The notes under the pieces are model-generated. The model made no database searches. It was not told where the DNA came from and saw only the letters and a program-made list of their open reading frames with translations. From contig JAEZEI010000034.1 in the NCBI GenBank assembly GCA_023417815.1, positions 1 through 64,000 on the forward strand: 64,000 bases of DNA, in the 5' to 3' direction. Source of the stretch: Bacteroidota bacterium (GTDB lineage Bacteria > Bacteroidota > Bacteroidia > Chitinophagales > Chitinophagaceae). The position numbers were made by a program, and so were the translations under genes. Shown here piece by piece: positions 54,318 through 62,780 of the stretch (the stretch's first letter is position 1; each line of letters begins with the position of its first letter).

Positions 54318-56930
54318 ATGAATATGAACAATTTTACGATAAAGGCTGCTGAAGTGATCCAGCAATCGCAGCAGGTGGCCTACAATCACCGGAATCCCGC
54401 TATCGAAACGGAGCATATCCTTCGTTCGCTGATGGATATGGAAGATTCCCCGGTGGAATATTTACTCAAGAAGAATAATGTGACGGTAAACCTGGTGGAC
54501 AAAAAACTGGAGGAAATGATCACCAGGCTTCCAACCACCAGCGGTGAACCTGCGCAAACTTTCGGCAGGGAAGCAAATAATGTTGTGCTACGTGCAGGAG
54601 CAGTGTTAAAGACGTTCGGTGATGAATTCATTACTCCTGAACACCTCCTGCTTGCCATTGTGCAGGGCAATGATGCCACTGCAAAACTGCTTAAGGACGC
54701 AGGGCTTTCAGAAAAAGGTTTGGTTACCGCGATCAAAGACCTCCGCAAAGGTTCCACCGTTTCTTCGCAAACCCAGGAAGCGCAGTTCAATGCGCTGAAT
54801 AAGTATGCAAAGAATCTGAACGACCTCGCGCGTTCCGGTAAACTCGACCCGGTGATCGGTCGTGATGAAGAAATAAGGAGAACCCTGCATATCCTCAGTC
54901 GCAGGAGCAAGAACAACCCTATTCTCGTGGGTGAACCAGGCGTGGGTAAGACCGCTATTGCGGAAGGACTTGCCATGCGCATCGTGAATGGTGATGTACC
55001 GGAGAATCTTAAAAGCAAGATCATTTATGCGCTTGATATGGGGCTGCTGATCGCCGGCGCGAAATATAAAGGTGAGTTTGAAGAACGCCTGAAAGGTGTG
55101 GTGAAGGAAGTCAGCACCAGCGATGGAGAGATCATACTTTTTATCGACGAGATCCATACCCTTGTTGGAGCCGGAGGTGGAGAAGGTGCCATGGATGCTG
55201 CGAACATCCTAAAGCCTGCACTGGCAAGAGGGGAACTGAGAGCCATTGGTGCAACTACGTTGAATGAATACCAGAAATTCTTTGAAAAGGATAAAGCACT
55301 TGAACGCCGGTTCCAGAAGGTTATGATCGATGAACCTTCAGTGGATGATGCGATCTCGATCCTGCGTGGTTTGAAAGACCGTTACGAGACCCACCACCAT
55401 GTGCGGATAAAAGATGAAGCCATCATAGCCGCGGTGGAATTATCGCATCGTTATATCACAGATCGTTTTCTCCCCGACAAGGCCATTGACCTTATCGATG
55501 AAAGCGCTGCAAAGCTGCGCCTGGAAATGAATTCCATGCCAGAGGAACTGGATAAACTTGAAAGGCAGATCAGGCAACTGGAGATCGAACGTGAAGCGAT
55601 CAAGCGCGAACATGATGAGGCGAAACTGAAAGAGCTTAATACCCTTATCGCAAACCTCGCAGTTGAAAGAGATACTTATAAATCGAAGTGGAATGCAGAA
55701 AAGGAGATCGTAGAAAAAGTACAGAACGCCAAGGCGGAAATTGAACAATTGAAGCAGGAAGCAGACCAGGCTGAAAGAAACGGTGACTATGGCAGGGTTG
55801 CAGAGATCCGATATGGCAAGATAAAAGAACGTGAGAAAGAAGTTGAACAACTTAATGAACAACTGGATGAGCTTTCAGAAAAACGATTATTGAAAGAAGA
55901 AGTCGATGCAGAAGATATTGCTGAAAGTGTATCAAAGGCCACGGGGATCCCGGTTACTAAAATGATACAGAGTGAACGTGAAAAGCTTCTTCACCTGGAA
56001 GAAGAATTGCATCAAAGGGTGGTAGGACAGGATGAGGCCATTGAAGCTGTATCGGATGCTATCCGCCGCAGTCGCGCAGGCCTCCAGGATCCTAAAAAAC
56101 CTATCGGTTCTTTCATTTTCCTTGGAACTACCGGGGTGGGTAAAACTGAACTTGCAAAGGCGCTGGCTGAATACCTGTTTGATGACGACAGTATGATGAC
56201 GCGGATAGACATGAGCGAGTACCAGGAAAAACATTCCGTGAGCAGGCTTGTCGGTGCGCCTCCCGGCTATGTGGGTTATGATGAAGGCGGTCAACTGACA
56301 GAAGCGGTGAGGAGAAAACCTTATTCCGTGATCCTGCTGGATGAAATAGAAAAGGCCCATCCGGATGTCTTCAACATATTATTACAGGTACTGGATGATG
56401 GAAGGCTTACCGATAACAAGGGCAGGGTGGTGAATTTCAAGAATACCATCATCATCATGACCAGCAATATGGGCAGCCAGGTGATCCAGGAGAATTTCGA
56501 GAATGTAAATGAGCAGAACAAGGAGGAAGTGGTTGAGCGAACCAGGGAGGAAGTGATCGCATTGTTAAGGCAGACCATCCGTCCGGAATTCCTGAACCGG
56601 ATCGACGAGGTGATCATGTTCCAGCCGCTGATGAAGAGCGAGATCAAAGGGATCATCAACATCCAGCTGGAAAACCTCCGGAAGATGGTTGCCGAGAGCG
56701 GTATAGACCTGAGATTCAGTGAGTATACCCTCGATTTCCTGGCAGAGCACGGTTACGATCCGCAATTTGGTGCGCGTCCGCTTAAGCGCCTGATCCAGAA
56801 GGAAATAGTGAACAAGCTGAGCAAACGTATCCTGGCCGGGGATATCGACAGGAATGCGCCCGTAATGGTGGATGTATTTGATGGAGTGGTGGTGTTCAGG
56901 AATGAGACCACTTCAGCCGCTGAAGTGTAA
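54318..56930 (+). CDS. clpB: ATP-dependent disaggregase ClpB
   Basis: 870 aa. Clp N-domain ('FTIKAAEVIQQSQQVAYNH'), AAA-1 Walker A GEPGVGKT (205-212), a long coiled-coil middle domain (~395-530, 'LEMNSMPEELDKLERQIRQL'), AAA-2 Walker A GTTGVGKT (603-610) and 'FGARPLKRLIQKEI' near the C-terminus. The middle domain distinguishes ClpB from ClpA/ClpC. With DnaK it resolubilises aggregates. Single gene divergent from queG; no clear heat-shock box was found. Confidence 0.97.
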   Translation: MNMNNFTIKAAEVIQQSQQVAYNHRNPAIETEHILRSLMDMEDSPVEYLLKKNNVTVNLVDKKLEEMITRLPTTSGEPAQTFGREANNVVLRAGAVLKTFGDEFITPEHLLLAIVQGNDATAKLLKDAGLSEKGLVTAIKDLRKGSTVSSQTQEAQFNALNKYAKNLNDLARSGKLDPVIGRDEEIRRTLHILSRRSKNNPILVGEPGVGKTAIAEGLAMRIVNGDVPENLKSKIIYALDMGLLIAGAKYKGEFEERLKGVVKEVSTSDGEIILFIDEIHTLVGAGGGEGAMDAANILKPALARGELRAIGATTLNEYQKFFEKDKALERRFQKVMIDEPSVDDAISILRGLKDRYETHHHVRIKDEAIIAAVELSHRYITDRFLPDKAIDLIDESAAKLRLEMNSMPEELDKLERQIRQLEIEREAIKREHDEAKLKELNTLIANLAVERDTYKSKWNAEKEIVEKVQNAKAEIEQLKQEADQAERNGDYGRVAEIRYGKIKEREKEVEQLNEQLDELSEKRLLKEEVDAEDIAESVSKATGIPVTKMIQSEREKLLHLEEELHQRVVGQDEAIEAVSDAIRRSRAGLQDPKKPIGSFIFLGTTGVGKTELAKALAEYLFDDDSMMTRIDMSEYQEKHSVSRLVGAPPGYVGYDEGGQLTEAVRRKPYSVILLDEIEKAHPDVFNILLQVLDDGRLTDNKGRVVNFKNTIIIMTSNMGSQVIQENFENVNEQNKEEVVERTREEVIALLRQTIRPEFLNRIDEVIMFQPLMKSEIKGIINIQLENLRKMVAESGIDLRFSEYTLDFLAEHGYDPQFGARPLKRLIQKEIVNKLSKRILAGDIDRNAPVMVDVFDGVVVFRNETTSAAEV

Positions 56931-57101
56931 GTACCTAAATGTCAGTGGGTTTATTACCGTTATAGGGAATTTTTTTCAAATGGCTTCCGCAATGTATTAA
57001 ATTATAGTACCTTCAACCGTATCCGGGACAGTTATGGTATTTCATTATTATGTATAACTAGTTGCATACCCGGTAATGCAGATCTTAAAAAAGGAGTTGA
57101 T

Positions 57102-57686
57102 ATGGCATTTAAAAAAGAGGTGGTAGAGATCATTGAACCGAAAGATGTTTTTGTTGGAAATCCGAAGGCTGAAGTAACGCTGGAGGAATTTGGAGAATAT
57201 GAGAGCGAAGCTTGTGCGAAGGCTAACGAGGTGGTAAAGAAACTGCTCCAGGATTATGATGGTAAGATCCGTTTTAATTTCAGGCATTTTCCGCTTACAA
57301 AGATCCACCAGCGCAGCCTGAAGGCAGGGGAGGCGGCGGTGGCCACGGCCCAGGAAGGTAAATTCTGGGAGATGCATAATATCCTGTTCGCCAACAGGAA
57401 GAACCTTGGAACTACCAGCCTGAAGCTGCATAGCAAAGAGGCCGGAGTGAGCAACAAACGATTCCTCGACGACCTGGTGAATGCCACCTATGGCTGGCAG
57501 GTGCAGGGTGACCTTAAGGAAGGACTTGACCGTGGTGTTAAGGATGTGCCTACTTTCTTCGTGAACGGGGTGCGCGTAACCGCGAAGCCAACCTACGAAG
57601 GTTTAAGCAAAGCGATCGACGAAGCCCTTAAAGCTGTAAAAAGCAAGGCAAAGAAGAAAGCTGCTGCGGTGAAGCAGCGGGCCTAA
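57102..57686 (+). CDS. DsbA-family thioredoxin-fold protein without CxxC, with basic tail
   Basis: 194 aa, no signal peptide. The thioredoxin fold shows the N-terminal 'GNPKAEVTLEEFGEYES' and the cis-Pro motif DVPTFFVNG (Pro150). The active-site position, normally CPYC after (D)Y, reads Ser35-Glu36-Ala37-Cys38, so only the second cysteine remains and classic disulfide exchange is unlikely. The last ~20 residues are Lys/Ala-rich ('KSKAKKKAAAVKQRA'), reminiscent of nucleic-acid-binding tails. The start is supported by an unusually clear Shine-Dalgarno, AAGGAGTTGAT just upstream. Ends at a terminator. Confidence 0.82.
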   Translation: MAFKKEVVEIIEPKDVFVGNPKAEVTLEEFGEYESEACAKANEVVKKLLQDYDGKIRFNFRHFPLTKIHQRSLKAGEAAVATAQEGKFWEMHNILFANRKNLGTTSLKLHSKEAGVSNKRFLDDLVNATYGWQVQGDLKEGLDRGVKDVPTFFVNGVRVTAKPTYEGLSKAIDEALKAVKSKAKKKAAAVKQRA

Positions 57687-57716
57687 ATTCTAAAAGGTTT
57701 ACACCGAAATAACCAG

Positions 57717-57743
57717 AGCCGCATCGAATGATGCGGCTTTTTT
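57717..57743 (+). terminator. Rho-independent terminator after the DsbA-fold gene
   Basis: AGCCGCATC (57717-57725) pairs with GATGCGGCT (57730-57738) around a 4-nt loop, followed by a run of six T counting the last stem base. Confidence 0.9.
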
Positions 57744-57770
57744 GTGCCCCAACAGGAATGGACAGCTTTT

Positions 57771-57807
57771 TCCGGACAAAAATTTCGGTCCGGAAAAAAA
57801 TGTCCGG
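57771..57807. repeat. Cluster of TCCGGA/TGTCCGG words
   Basis: TCCGGAC at 57771, TCCGGA at 57789 and TGTCCGG at 57801 are separated by A/T-rich spacers. The outer copies are inverted (CCGGAC and GTCCGG), so a hairpin or paired binding sites are possible. Upstream of the XRE gene. Confidence 0.5.
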
Positions 57808-57839
57808 TAATCAATCTTATCGACTTTTTCTGCTTTTTT

Positions 57840-57876
57840 CCGCCATTTTCCGCCATGTACGGCCATTTACCGCCAT
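57840..57876. repeat. Four direct repeats at exact 10-bp period upstream of the XRE gene
   Basis: CCGCCAT at 57840, CCGCCAT at 57850, CGGCCAT at 57860 and CCGCCAT at 57870, separated by TTT, GTA and TTA. The 10-bp spacing puts all copies on one face of the helix, as in cooperative operator arrays. The array ends 91 bp before the start codon of the XRE gene at 57968. Confidence 0.65.
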
Positions 57877-57967
57877 TTAGATACAATTAAGGACTTTTTC
57901 AGGAAATTGGTAAGATTCCTGCGGGAATATCTCAGCATTAAGGCATTAATCATTAAAAATTTATAAA

Positions 57968-58537
57968 ATGGATTCAATAAAAAATATAAGGATACAGGCA
58001 GGTCTTACTCAAAAAGATCTTGCCAGTCATATAGGTATAACGCGTTCCAAACTTATTCGCATCGAAGGGTCGCTTCATACACTTAACAGCGTTGAAATTC
58101 AAAAAGTTTCTGAACTCCTGAAATATTCTGAACAATCCCTCGAGGAAAAAAAGGTAAAAGACGAGGAAACAAAATTAATCGCCGCTTGTGTTGAACAACT
58201 TAATACCAGTCAATATGAGGCCTCAAGGCTGCAGAGGAAACTTGAAAAAATGGAGGCTTCTTATGCAGTATGGCATGACCGGTGTAACGCTCTGAACCGG
58301 TTAAAAGCCTCATTAACTTCCGGATCTACCGCGATCGATGCAGCAATCGCCCGGGCAGAAATAAAGCTGTCACGTTGTTCATTATTACAGCAGGCCACAA
58401 TTAAAAAACGGATAGCCGGGTTGCATGCGGAAATATTATTCCTGGAGGAAGAAGTTCAAAAACTAAGGGAACCCGGGGTAAAGGAAATAGCTGGCCGGCA
58501 AAATGAACTACGGGAGAAGTTATTGCTTGCAGGTTAG
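57968..58537 (+). CDS. XRE-family helix-turn-helix protein with long coiled coil
   Basis: 189 aa. Residues ~1-60 are a Cro/CI-type HTH ('IRIQAGLTQKDLASHIGITR'). The rest is strongly helical with heptad-like Leu/Ile/Ala spacing ('EASRLQRKLEKMEASY', 'LHAEILFLEEEVQKLRE'), so it is probably a coiled-coil oligomer. No enzyme or S24 domain. It lies downstream of the 10-bp repeat array, which may be its operator; this is inference. Weak resemblance to phage/ICE repressors, but no phage genes are nearby. Confidence 0.75.
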   Translation: MDSIKNIRIQAGLTQKDLASHIGITRSKLIRIEGSLHTLNSVEIQKVSELLKYSEQSLEEKKVKDEETKLIAACVEQLNTSQYEASRLQRKLEKMEASYAVWHDRCNALNRLKASLTSGSTAIDAAIARAEIKLSRCSLLQQATIKKRIAGLHAEILFLEEEVQKLREPGVKEIAGRQNELREKLLLAG

Positions 58538-59482
58538 TTATTCGTTCACCTGGTACATATACCCAAGCAATACCTTATCATTTACCATTATGCGAACGGG
58601 GTATTCATCATCTTTCTTAAAAGTATAATTAAAGGTGAATGACTGCCCGTTGGGTGTGAAGTTCATGGGGATAGGCTTGTCGGGACGTCTTTCGTCGCCG
58701 GTTACCAGCTCCACTTTTTCAACGGGAATATTATTGGAATAGGTAATGGTGTAGTTTACCGGTTTGGTGATCTTCGTTTTATTATAACCAATTGACGGGG
58801 TCATGTTAGTCATGCCCAGTGTATAGGCATAACGGCCAATGACAGGCAGCGAATAAAAATCTTTTTTGGTTTTTTGACCCGGGCCGAGCTGCCATGCCTG
58901 GTTGTCGGGGAAGTGGTCGAGGTTGAAGAGGTAGCGTGCGGTGAAAAAATAGCCTGGTTCAAATGCAGGGGTGAAGGTTGTAAAGCGGGTATCAGAATAT
59001 CCTGCGGCTTTGAAGGCATCTACATAATACCATTCTTCCGGGCTTTGTCCCAGCTGAACTACATTCCATGTGTGATTGTAATCGTCTGCAGGGTTATTGA
59101 TGTCTTCTGTGGACGACCTTGTGTAGCCATTTACCGTTAAGCACCTGATGTTGGCCATGCTGTACATTTCCTGCAGCAGGTTGGCATATCCTTCCGCGGT
59201 TGCCTTTCGTAGCTGGATAACAGAAACGGGATCACTTTTGCGGTTATCATTGCTGCGCACCGCCTTCAGGTCGTGCTGAATATTAGTTGCTATCCAGGAA
59301 AAAAGAGCGCGGGCTTTTTCCTCCCTCGAGGAAAATTTTCTTGCGATGGTATCAGCGATCGTTGCAATGTTGAAACTATCAAGTGAGCCCAATGATCCTG
59401 TTATGGAATCTATTCTGTCGTATTTCTGGGAAAATGCCTGGAAAGATGAAAGCAGCAAAACAAGCCACAGGTATTTCTTCAT
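58538..59482 (-). CDS. Exported transglutaminase-like protein lacking the catalytic cysteine
   Basis: 314 aa from ATG at 59482, which gives a signal peptide ('LWLVLLLSSFQAFSQ'). The transglutaminase-like core has 'KARALFSWIATNIQHDL', then KATAEGYANLL where active enzymes carry Cys (CxGYA). Ala96 replaces it, while His137 ('DYNHTWNVV') and Asp155 ('WYYVDAF') remain. It is therefore probably a non-catalytic binding version. The C-terminal ~80 residues look like a beta-sandwich. The locus B repeats lie just upstream. Confidence 0.8.
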   Translation of the reverse strand: MKKYLWLVLLLSSFQAFSQKYDRIDSITGSLGSLDSFNIATIADTIARKFSSREEKARALFSWIATNIQHDLKAVRSNDNRKSDPVSVIQLRKATAEGYANLLQEMYSMANIRCLTVNGYTRSSTEDINNPADDYNHTWNVVQLGQSPEEWYYVDAFKAAGYSDTRFTTFTPAFEPGYFFTARYLFNLDHFPDNQAWQLGPGQKTKKDFYSLPVIGRYAYTLGMTNMTPSIGYNKTKITKPVNYTITYSNNIPVEKVELVTGDERRPDKPIPMNFTPNGQSFTFNYTFKKDDEYPVRIMVNDKVLLGYMYQVNE

Positions 59483-59548
59483 GGGATAAAAATAAACTAT
59501 TAAGCATTCTATTATTAGAATGTTTAACAGGCGAATCGTTAAAATATG

Positions 59549-59672
59549 GTTCCTGCAGACATCGCAGACTTCCACAGAAACATTTATTCTTCCCTATAAT
59601 CTGCGAAGATCTGCGTGATCAGCGGGACACATTTCCCGCAGACATCGCAGACTTTCGCAGAAACGTATGTGA
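59549..59672. repeat. CCCGCAGA-type intergenic repeat element, locus B
   Basis: Two direct 31-bp copies, at 59551-59581 and 59634-59664, match at 28 of 31 bases (TCC[T/C]GCAGACATCGCAGAC is the first part). Between them are the inverted words TCTGCG and AGCGGGA. It lies between the 5' end of the transglutaminase-like gene and the 3' end of glnA. Confidence 0.8.
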
Positions 59673-59683
59673 CAAAAAAATGT

Positions 59684-61879
59684 CTATCTCAAAAACAATA
59701 ATTCCCTGTACTTCGGCAGCATCCAGAAGGCATCGTCCACGATAAGTTCAAGCTTATCTACATGATAGCGTATCATGTCAAAATGTGCTGCTTTTACATC
59801 ATCACAGTAACTTATAGCCTGCTCCCGGATATCCTCCATATTGTTTGCCTTCTTCCGCGCTTCGATCATTTGCGTGACGTGTTCGCTGATGGTGTTAACG
59901 TGTTCACTGATCCGTGTAGCGATATTTAACTGCGCTGTGTAAGCGCTTTCTGGTAAGCCGGCATTTTTCAGGTTGTTGATGTTTTCAAGAAGAACATTCT
60001 GGTACTTAATTGCACCCGGTATGATCACGGTAGTGGCCAGGTCGCCCATCACACGTGCCTCGATCTGCACTTTCTTTACATAGGCCTCGAGCATGATGTC
60101 GTGGCGCGCTTCCAGTTCTGCTTCGGTGAAGATCTTGTGCGTTTCAAAAAGTTCTTTTGCCTTCTTTGAAGAATAGGCATCCAGTGCAAGGGGAGTGGTC
60201 TTAACGTTGGGAAGTTTACGTTTGGCTGCCTCTTTCTCCCAGTTCCCGCTGTAGCCGTCGCCTTCGAACAATACATCCCGGCTTTCCACGATGTAATGCT
60301 GGATGATCTGCATGATGGCCACTTCCTTCTTCTCACCTTTTTCGATGAGGGCATCCACGTCAAGCTTGAATTTGCGCAACGTTTCCGCCATAATGGTGTT
60401 CAGTACTGTCATGGGAATAGCGCAATTCGCAGAAGATCCAACTGCGCGGAACTCGAATTTGTTCCCCGTAAATGCAAAAGGCGAGGTGCGGTTGCGGTCG
60501 GTATTATCCAGCATCAGCTCAGGGATGCTGCGGTGAATGTCAAGTTTAAGAATCGCTTCATCCTGCTCATCAAAGCTCTGGTCCACGCGCTTCTCCACTT
60601 CATTCAATACATCTGTAAGGTATTTGCCGATGAATATCGACATAATGGCCGGTGGGGCTTCATTCGCGCCAAGTCTGTGATCGTTGCCGGCACTGGCTAT
60701 GGATGCCCTGATCAGTTCTGAATAATCATGCACCGCCTTAATTGTGTTTACAAAGAAGGTGAGGAACATGAGGTTGGTCTTGGGTGTTTTACCTGGTGCC
60801 AGAAGGTTCACACCGGTATCGGTGCTCATGCTCCAGTTGTTATGTTTTCCGCTTCCATTGATACCGGCAAAAGGTTTTTCATGAAAAAGCACCGCGAGGT
60901 TATGTCGTTTGGCGACCCTTGCCATAATATCCATGAGGAGCGTATTATGATCTACAGCCAGGTTTGCTTCTTCGAAAATAGGTGCGCACTCAAACTGCGC
61001 GGGGGCTACCTCGTTATGACGGGTTCTTAACGGAATACCCAGGCGGTACGATTCATTTTCGAAGTCGCGCATAAAAGCGTATACGCGTTCCGGTATGGCA
61101 CCAAAATAATGATCATCGAGCTGCTGGCCTTTTGCAGGGGCATGCCCGAAAACGGTGCGGCCGGTGAATAACAGGTCCGGGCGTGCATTGGCGATTCCTG
61201 CATCCACCACAAAATATTCCTGCTCCCATCCGAGGGTGGCAGTCACTTTAGAGATATTCTTGTCGAAGTACTGGCAAACATCCACTGCAGCTTTATCAAG
61301 CGCCACGAGTGCCTTTAATAATGGGGTCTTGGTATCGAGCGATTCGCCGGTATAGCTTACGAAGATTGTGGGGATGCAAAGGGTCTTTCCTTCGCTGGTC
61401 TCCATAATGAATGCGGGCGATGATGGATCCCAGGCGGTGTAGCCTCTTGCTTCAAATGTTGCTCTCAGCCCGCCGCTGGGGAAAGATGACGCATCCGGTT
61501 CCTGCTGTATAAGCGCAGCACCTTCAAATTCTTCAATAGGGGAACCGTCACTTTTAAGGGTGAAGAAGGAGTCATGCTTTTCTGCCGAAAGGCCGGTAAG
61601 CGGCTGAAACCAATGGGTAAAGTGGGTCACCCCCTTGCTTTCTGCCCAGGCACGCATTCCCGTAGCGATCTGGTTGCCCATGGCGCGGTCGATCTTCTTT
61701 CCGCTTTTCGTGGAAGCGATCAGGCTTTTATATGCTTCATCGCTCAGGTAATGACGGGCCGTCTGCAGGGTGAAGACATTCTCATTAAAGATCGCTGTTA
61801 CCCGAGGGGGGCAATTCAGTTCAAGCTCTTCCTTGTTTTTAGTAAGGGCGTCAATGGCATTAAAGCGCAGGGAATTCAT
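59684..61879 (-). CDS. glnA: Glutamine synthetase type III
   Basis: 731 aa, the size of GSIII (GlnN type), the usual enzyme of Bacteroidota. 'GWEQEYFVVD' holds the metal-binding Glu residues, 'PLRTRHNEVAPAQFECAPIF' and 'FAGINGSGKHNNWSM' are the active-site/ATP blocks, and 'NRTSPFAFTGNKFEFRAVGS' is the C-terminal signature. It assimilates ammonia into glutamine. Single gene; the repeat elements lie downstream (locus B) and upstream (locus C). Confidence 0.97.
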   Translation of the reverse strand: MNSLRFNAIDALTKNKEELELNCPPRVTAIFNENVFTLQTARHYLSDEAYKSLIASTKSGKKIDRAMGNQIATGMRAWAESKGVTHFTHWFQPLTGLSAEKHDSFFTLKSDGSPIEEFEGAALIQQEPDASSFPSGGLRATFEARGYTAWDPSSPAFIMETSEGKTLCIPTIFVSYTGESLDTKTPLLKALVALDKAAVDVCQYFDKNISKVTATLGWEQEYFVVDAGIANARPDLLFTGRTVFGHAPAKGQQLDDHYFGAIPERVYAFMRDFENESYRLGIPLRTRHNEVAPAQFECAPIFEEANLAVDHNTLLMDIMARVAKRHNLAVLFHEKPFAGINGSGKHNNWSMSTDTGVNLLAPGKTPKTNLMFLTFFVNTIKAVHDYSELIRASIASAGNDHRLGANEAPPAIMSIFIGKYLTDVLNEVEKRVDQSFDEQDEAILKLDIHRSIPELMLDNTDRNRTSPFAFTGNKFEFRAVGSSANCAIPMTVLNTIMAETLRKFKLDVDALIEKGEKKEVAIMQIIQHYIVESRDVLFEGDGYSGNWEKEAAKRKLPNVKTTPLALDAYSSKKAKELFETHKIFTEAELEARHDIMLEAYVKKVQIEARVMGDLATTVIIPGAIKYQNVLLENINNLKNAGLPESAYTAQLNIATRISEHVNTISEHVTQMIEARKKANNMEDIREQAISYCDDVKAAHFDMIRYHVDKLELIVDDAFWMLPKYRELLFLR

Positions 61880-62039
61880 CGTTTTTGGGATTTAAGGCCC
61901 AAAAAAACATATATTATCCGGAATAATCTGAAAAAATTTTCAAGAAATGTGAAAAAAGCGGGACAGGCCTCTGAAATTAATTATATATTTTTTAAGTTAA
62001 TATGACGGCTAAAGAATTTTATCTTGGGTAGTGAAGTGG

Positions 62040-62165
62040 TTCCCGCAGACATCGCGGACCTCCGCAGAATATGGGTTAGTTCCCGCAGACAGCGCTGACT
62101 TTCGCAGGTAATGTTAGTTTCTTCCTTTAATCAGCGGGAATCTGCGCAATCCGCGGGACACATGT
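62040..62165. repeat. CCCGCAGA-type repeat, locus C, tandem unit 1
   Basis: 126-bp unit containing TTCCCGCAGACATCGCGGAC, a second CCCGCAGACAGCGCTGACT copy (62081-62107) and the inverted words AGCGGGAATCTGCGCAA and CCGCGGGACACA at its right end. Nearly identical to the following unit. Confidence 0.85.
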
Positions 62166-62290
62166 TTCCCGCAGACATCACGGACCTCCGCAGAATATGG
62201 GTTAGTTCCCGCAGACAGCGCTGACTTTCGCAGATATGTTAGTTTCTTCCTTTACTCAGCGGGAATCTGCGCAATCCGCGGGACACATTT
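62166..62290. repeat. CCCGCAGA-type repeat, locus C, tandem unit 2
   Basis: 125-bp copy of the preceding unit, differing at a handful of positions, including one single-base deletion (GCAGGTAATG versus GCAGATATG). The region 61880-62039, to the left of the pair and upstream of glnA, holds nothing recognised. Confidence 0.85.
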
Positions 62291-62373
62291 CCTGATTACA
62301 CAAAATAGCCCTCCAGTAAGTATTTGTGTTGCCATTCCTGAAGCCGGTTTTTCATTAATTGCTTTAAAAAAAG

Positions 62374-62751
62374 ATGACGGAAAATGATATTTCCTATATG
62401 ATCAGGGGTGCTCTATTTACAATTTATAAGGAATTAGGACCCGGCTTACTTGAATCAACATATGAGGCTGTTTTAAAATTTGAACTTTCCTGCCAGGGTT
62501 TAGCGGTGAGATCCCAAGTTCCTTTACCAGTAGTTTATAAGAATATCAAACTAGATGTTGGTTACCGGATAGATTTACTTATTGAAGAAAAGGTAATTAT
62601 AGAAATAAAATCAGTTGAAGCAATATGTGAGGTTCACCATAAACAGCTACTAACATATTTGAAACTTTCAAATTGCAAACTTGGAATACTGGTAAATTTT
62701 AATACTCATGATATTGGGAAATCAATTTTTAGAAAGGTTAATAAGTTATAG
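62374..62751 (+). CDS. GxxExxY protein, PD-(D/E)xK-type nuclease-like
   Basis: 125 aa. The name-giving motif G24-L-L-E27-S-T-Y30 is present. A PD-(D/E)xK-like core follows: Asp67 in 'YRIDLLIEEKV', then Glu77-x-Lys79 in IIEIKSVE. 'HHKQLLTYLKL' and 'GILVNFN' complete the family pattern (PDDEXK_3-like). No biochemical function is established to my knowledge. The gene is flanked by the tandem repeat units of locus C on the left (62040-62290) and by an inverted copy of the same repeat on the right (62781-62807), which suggests a mobile or repeat-associated unit. Confidence 0.9.
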   Translation: MTENDISYMIRGALFTIYKELGPGLLESTYEAVLKFELSCQGLAVRSQVPLPVVYKNIKLDVGYRIDLLIEEKVIIEIKSVEAICEVHHKQLLTYLKLSNCKLGILVNFNTHDIGKSIFRKVNKL

Positions 62752-62780
62752 ATGTCAGGAGGGAGAACACTATTTTCTAT

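Noticed and set aside
57771..57876. CRISPR-like array from the regularly spaced words
   Set aside because: The repeat words are only 7 bp with 3-bp spacers, and no cas genes are present.
62040..62290. CRISPR array or tRNA-like repeats at locus C
   Set aside because: Two long near-identical units with inverted ends, no unique spacers.
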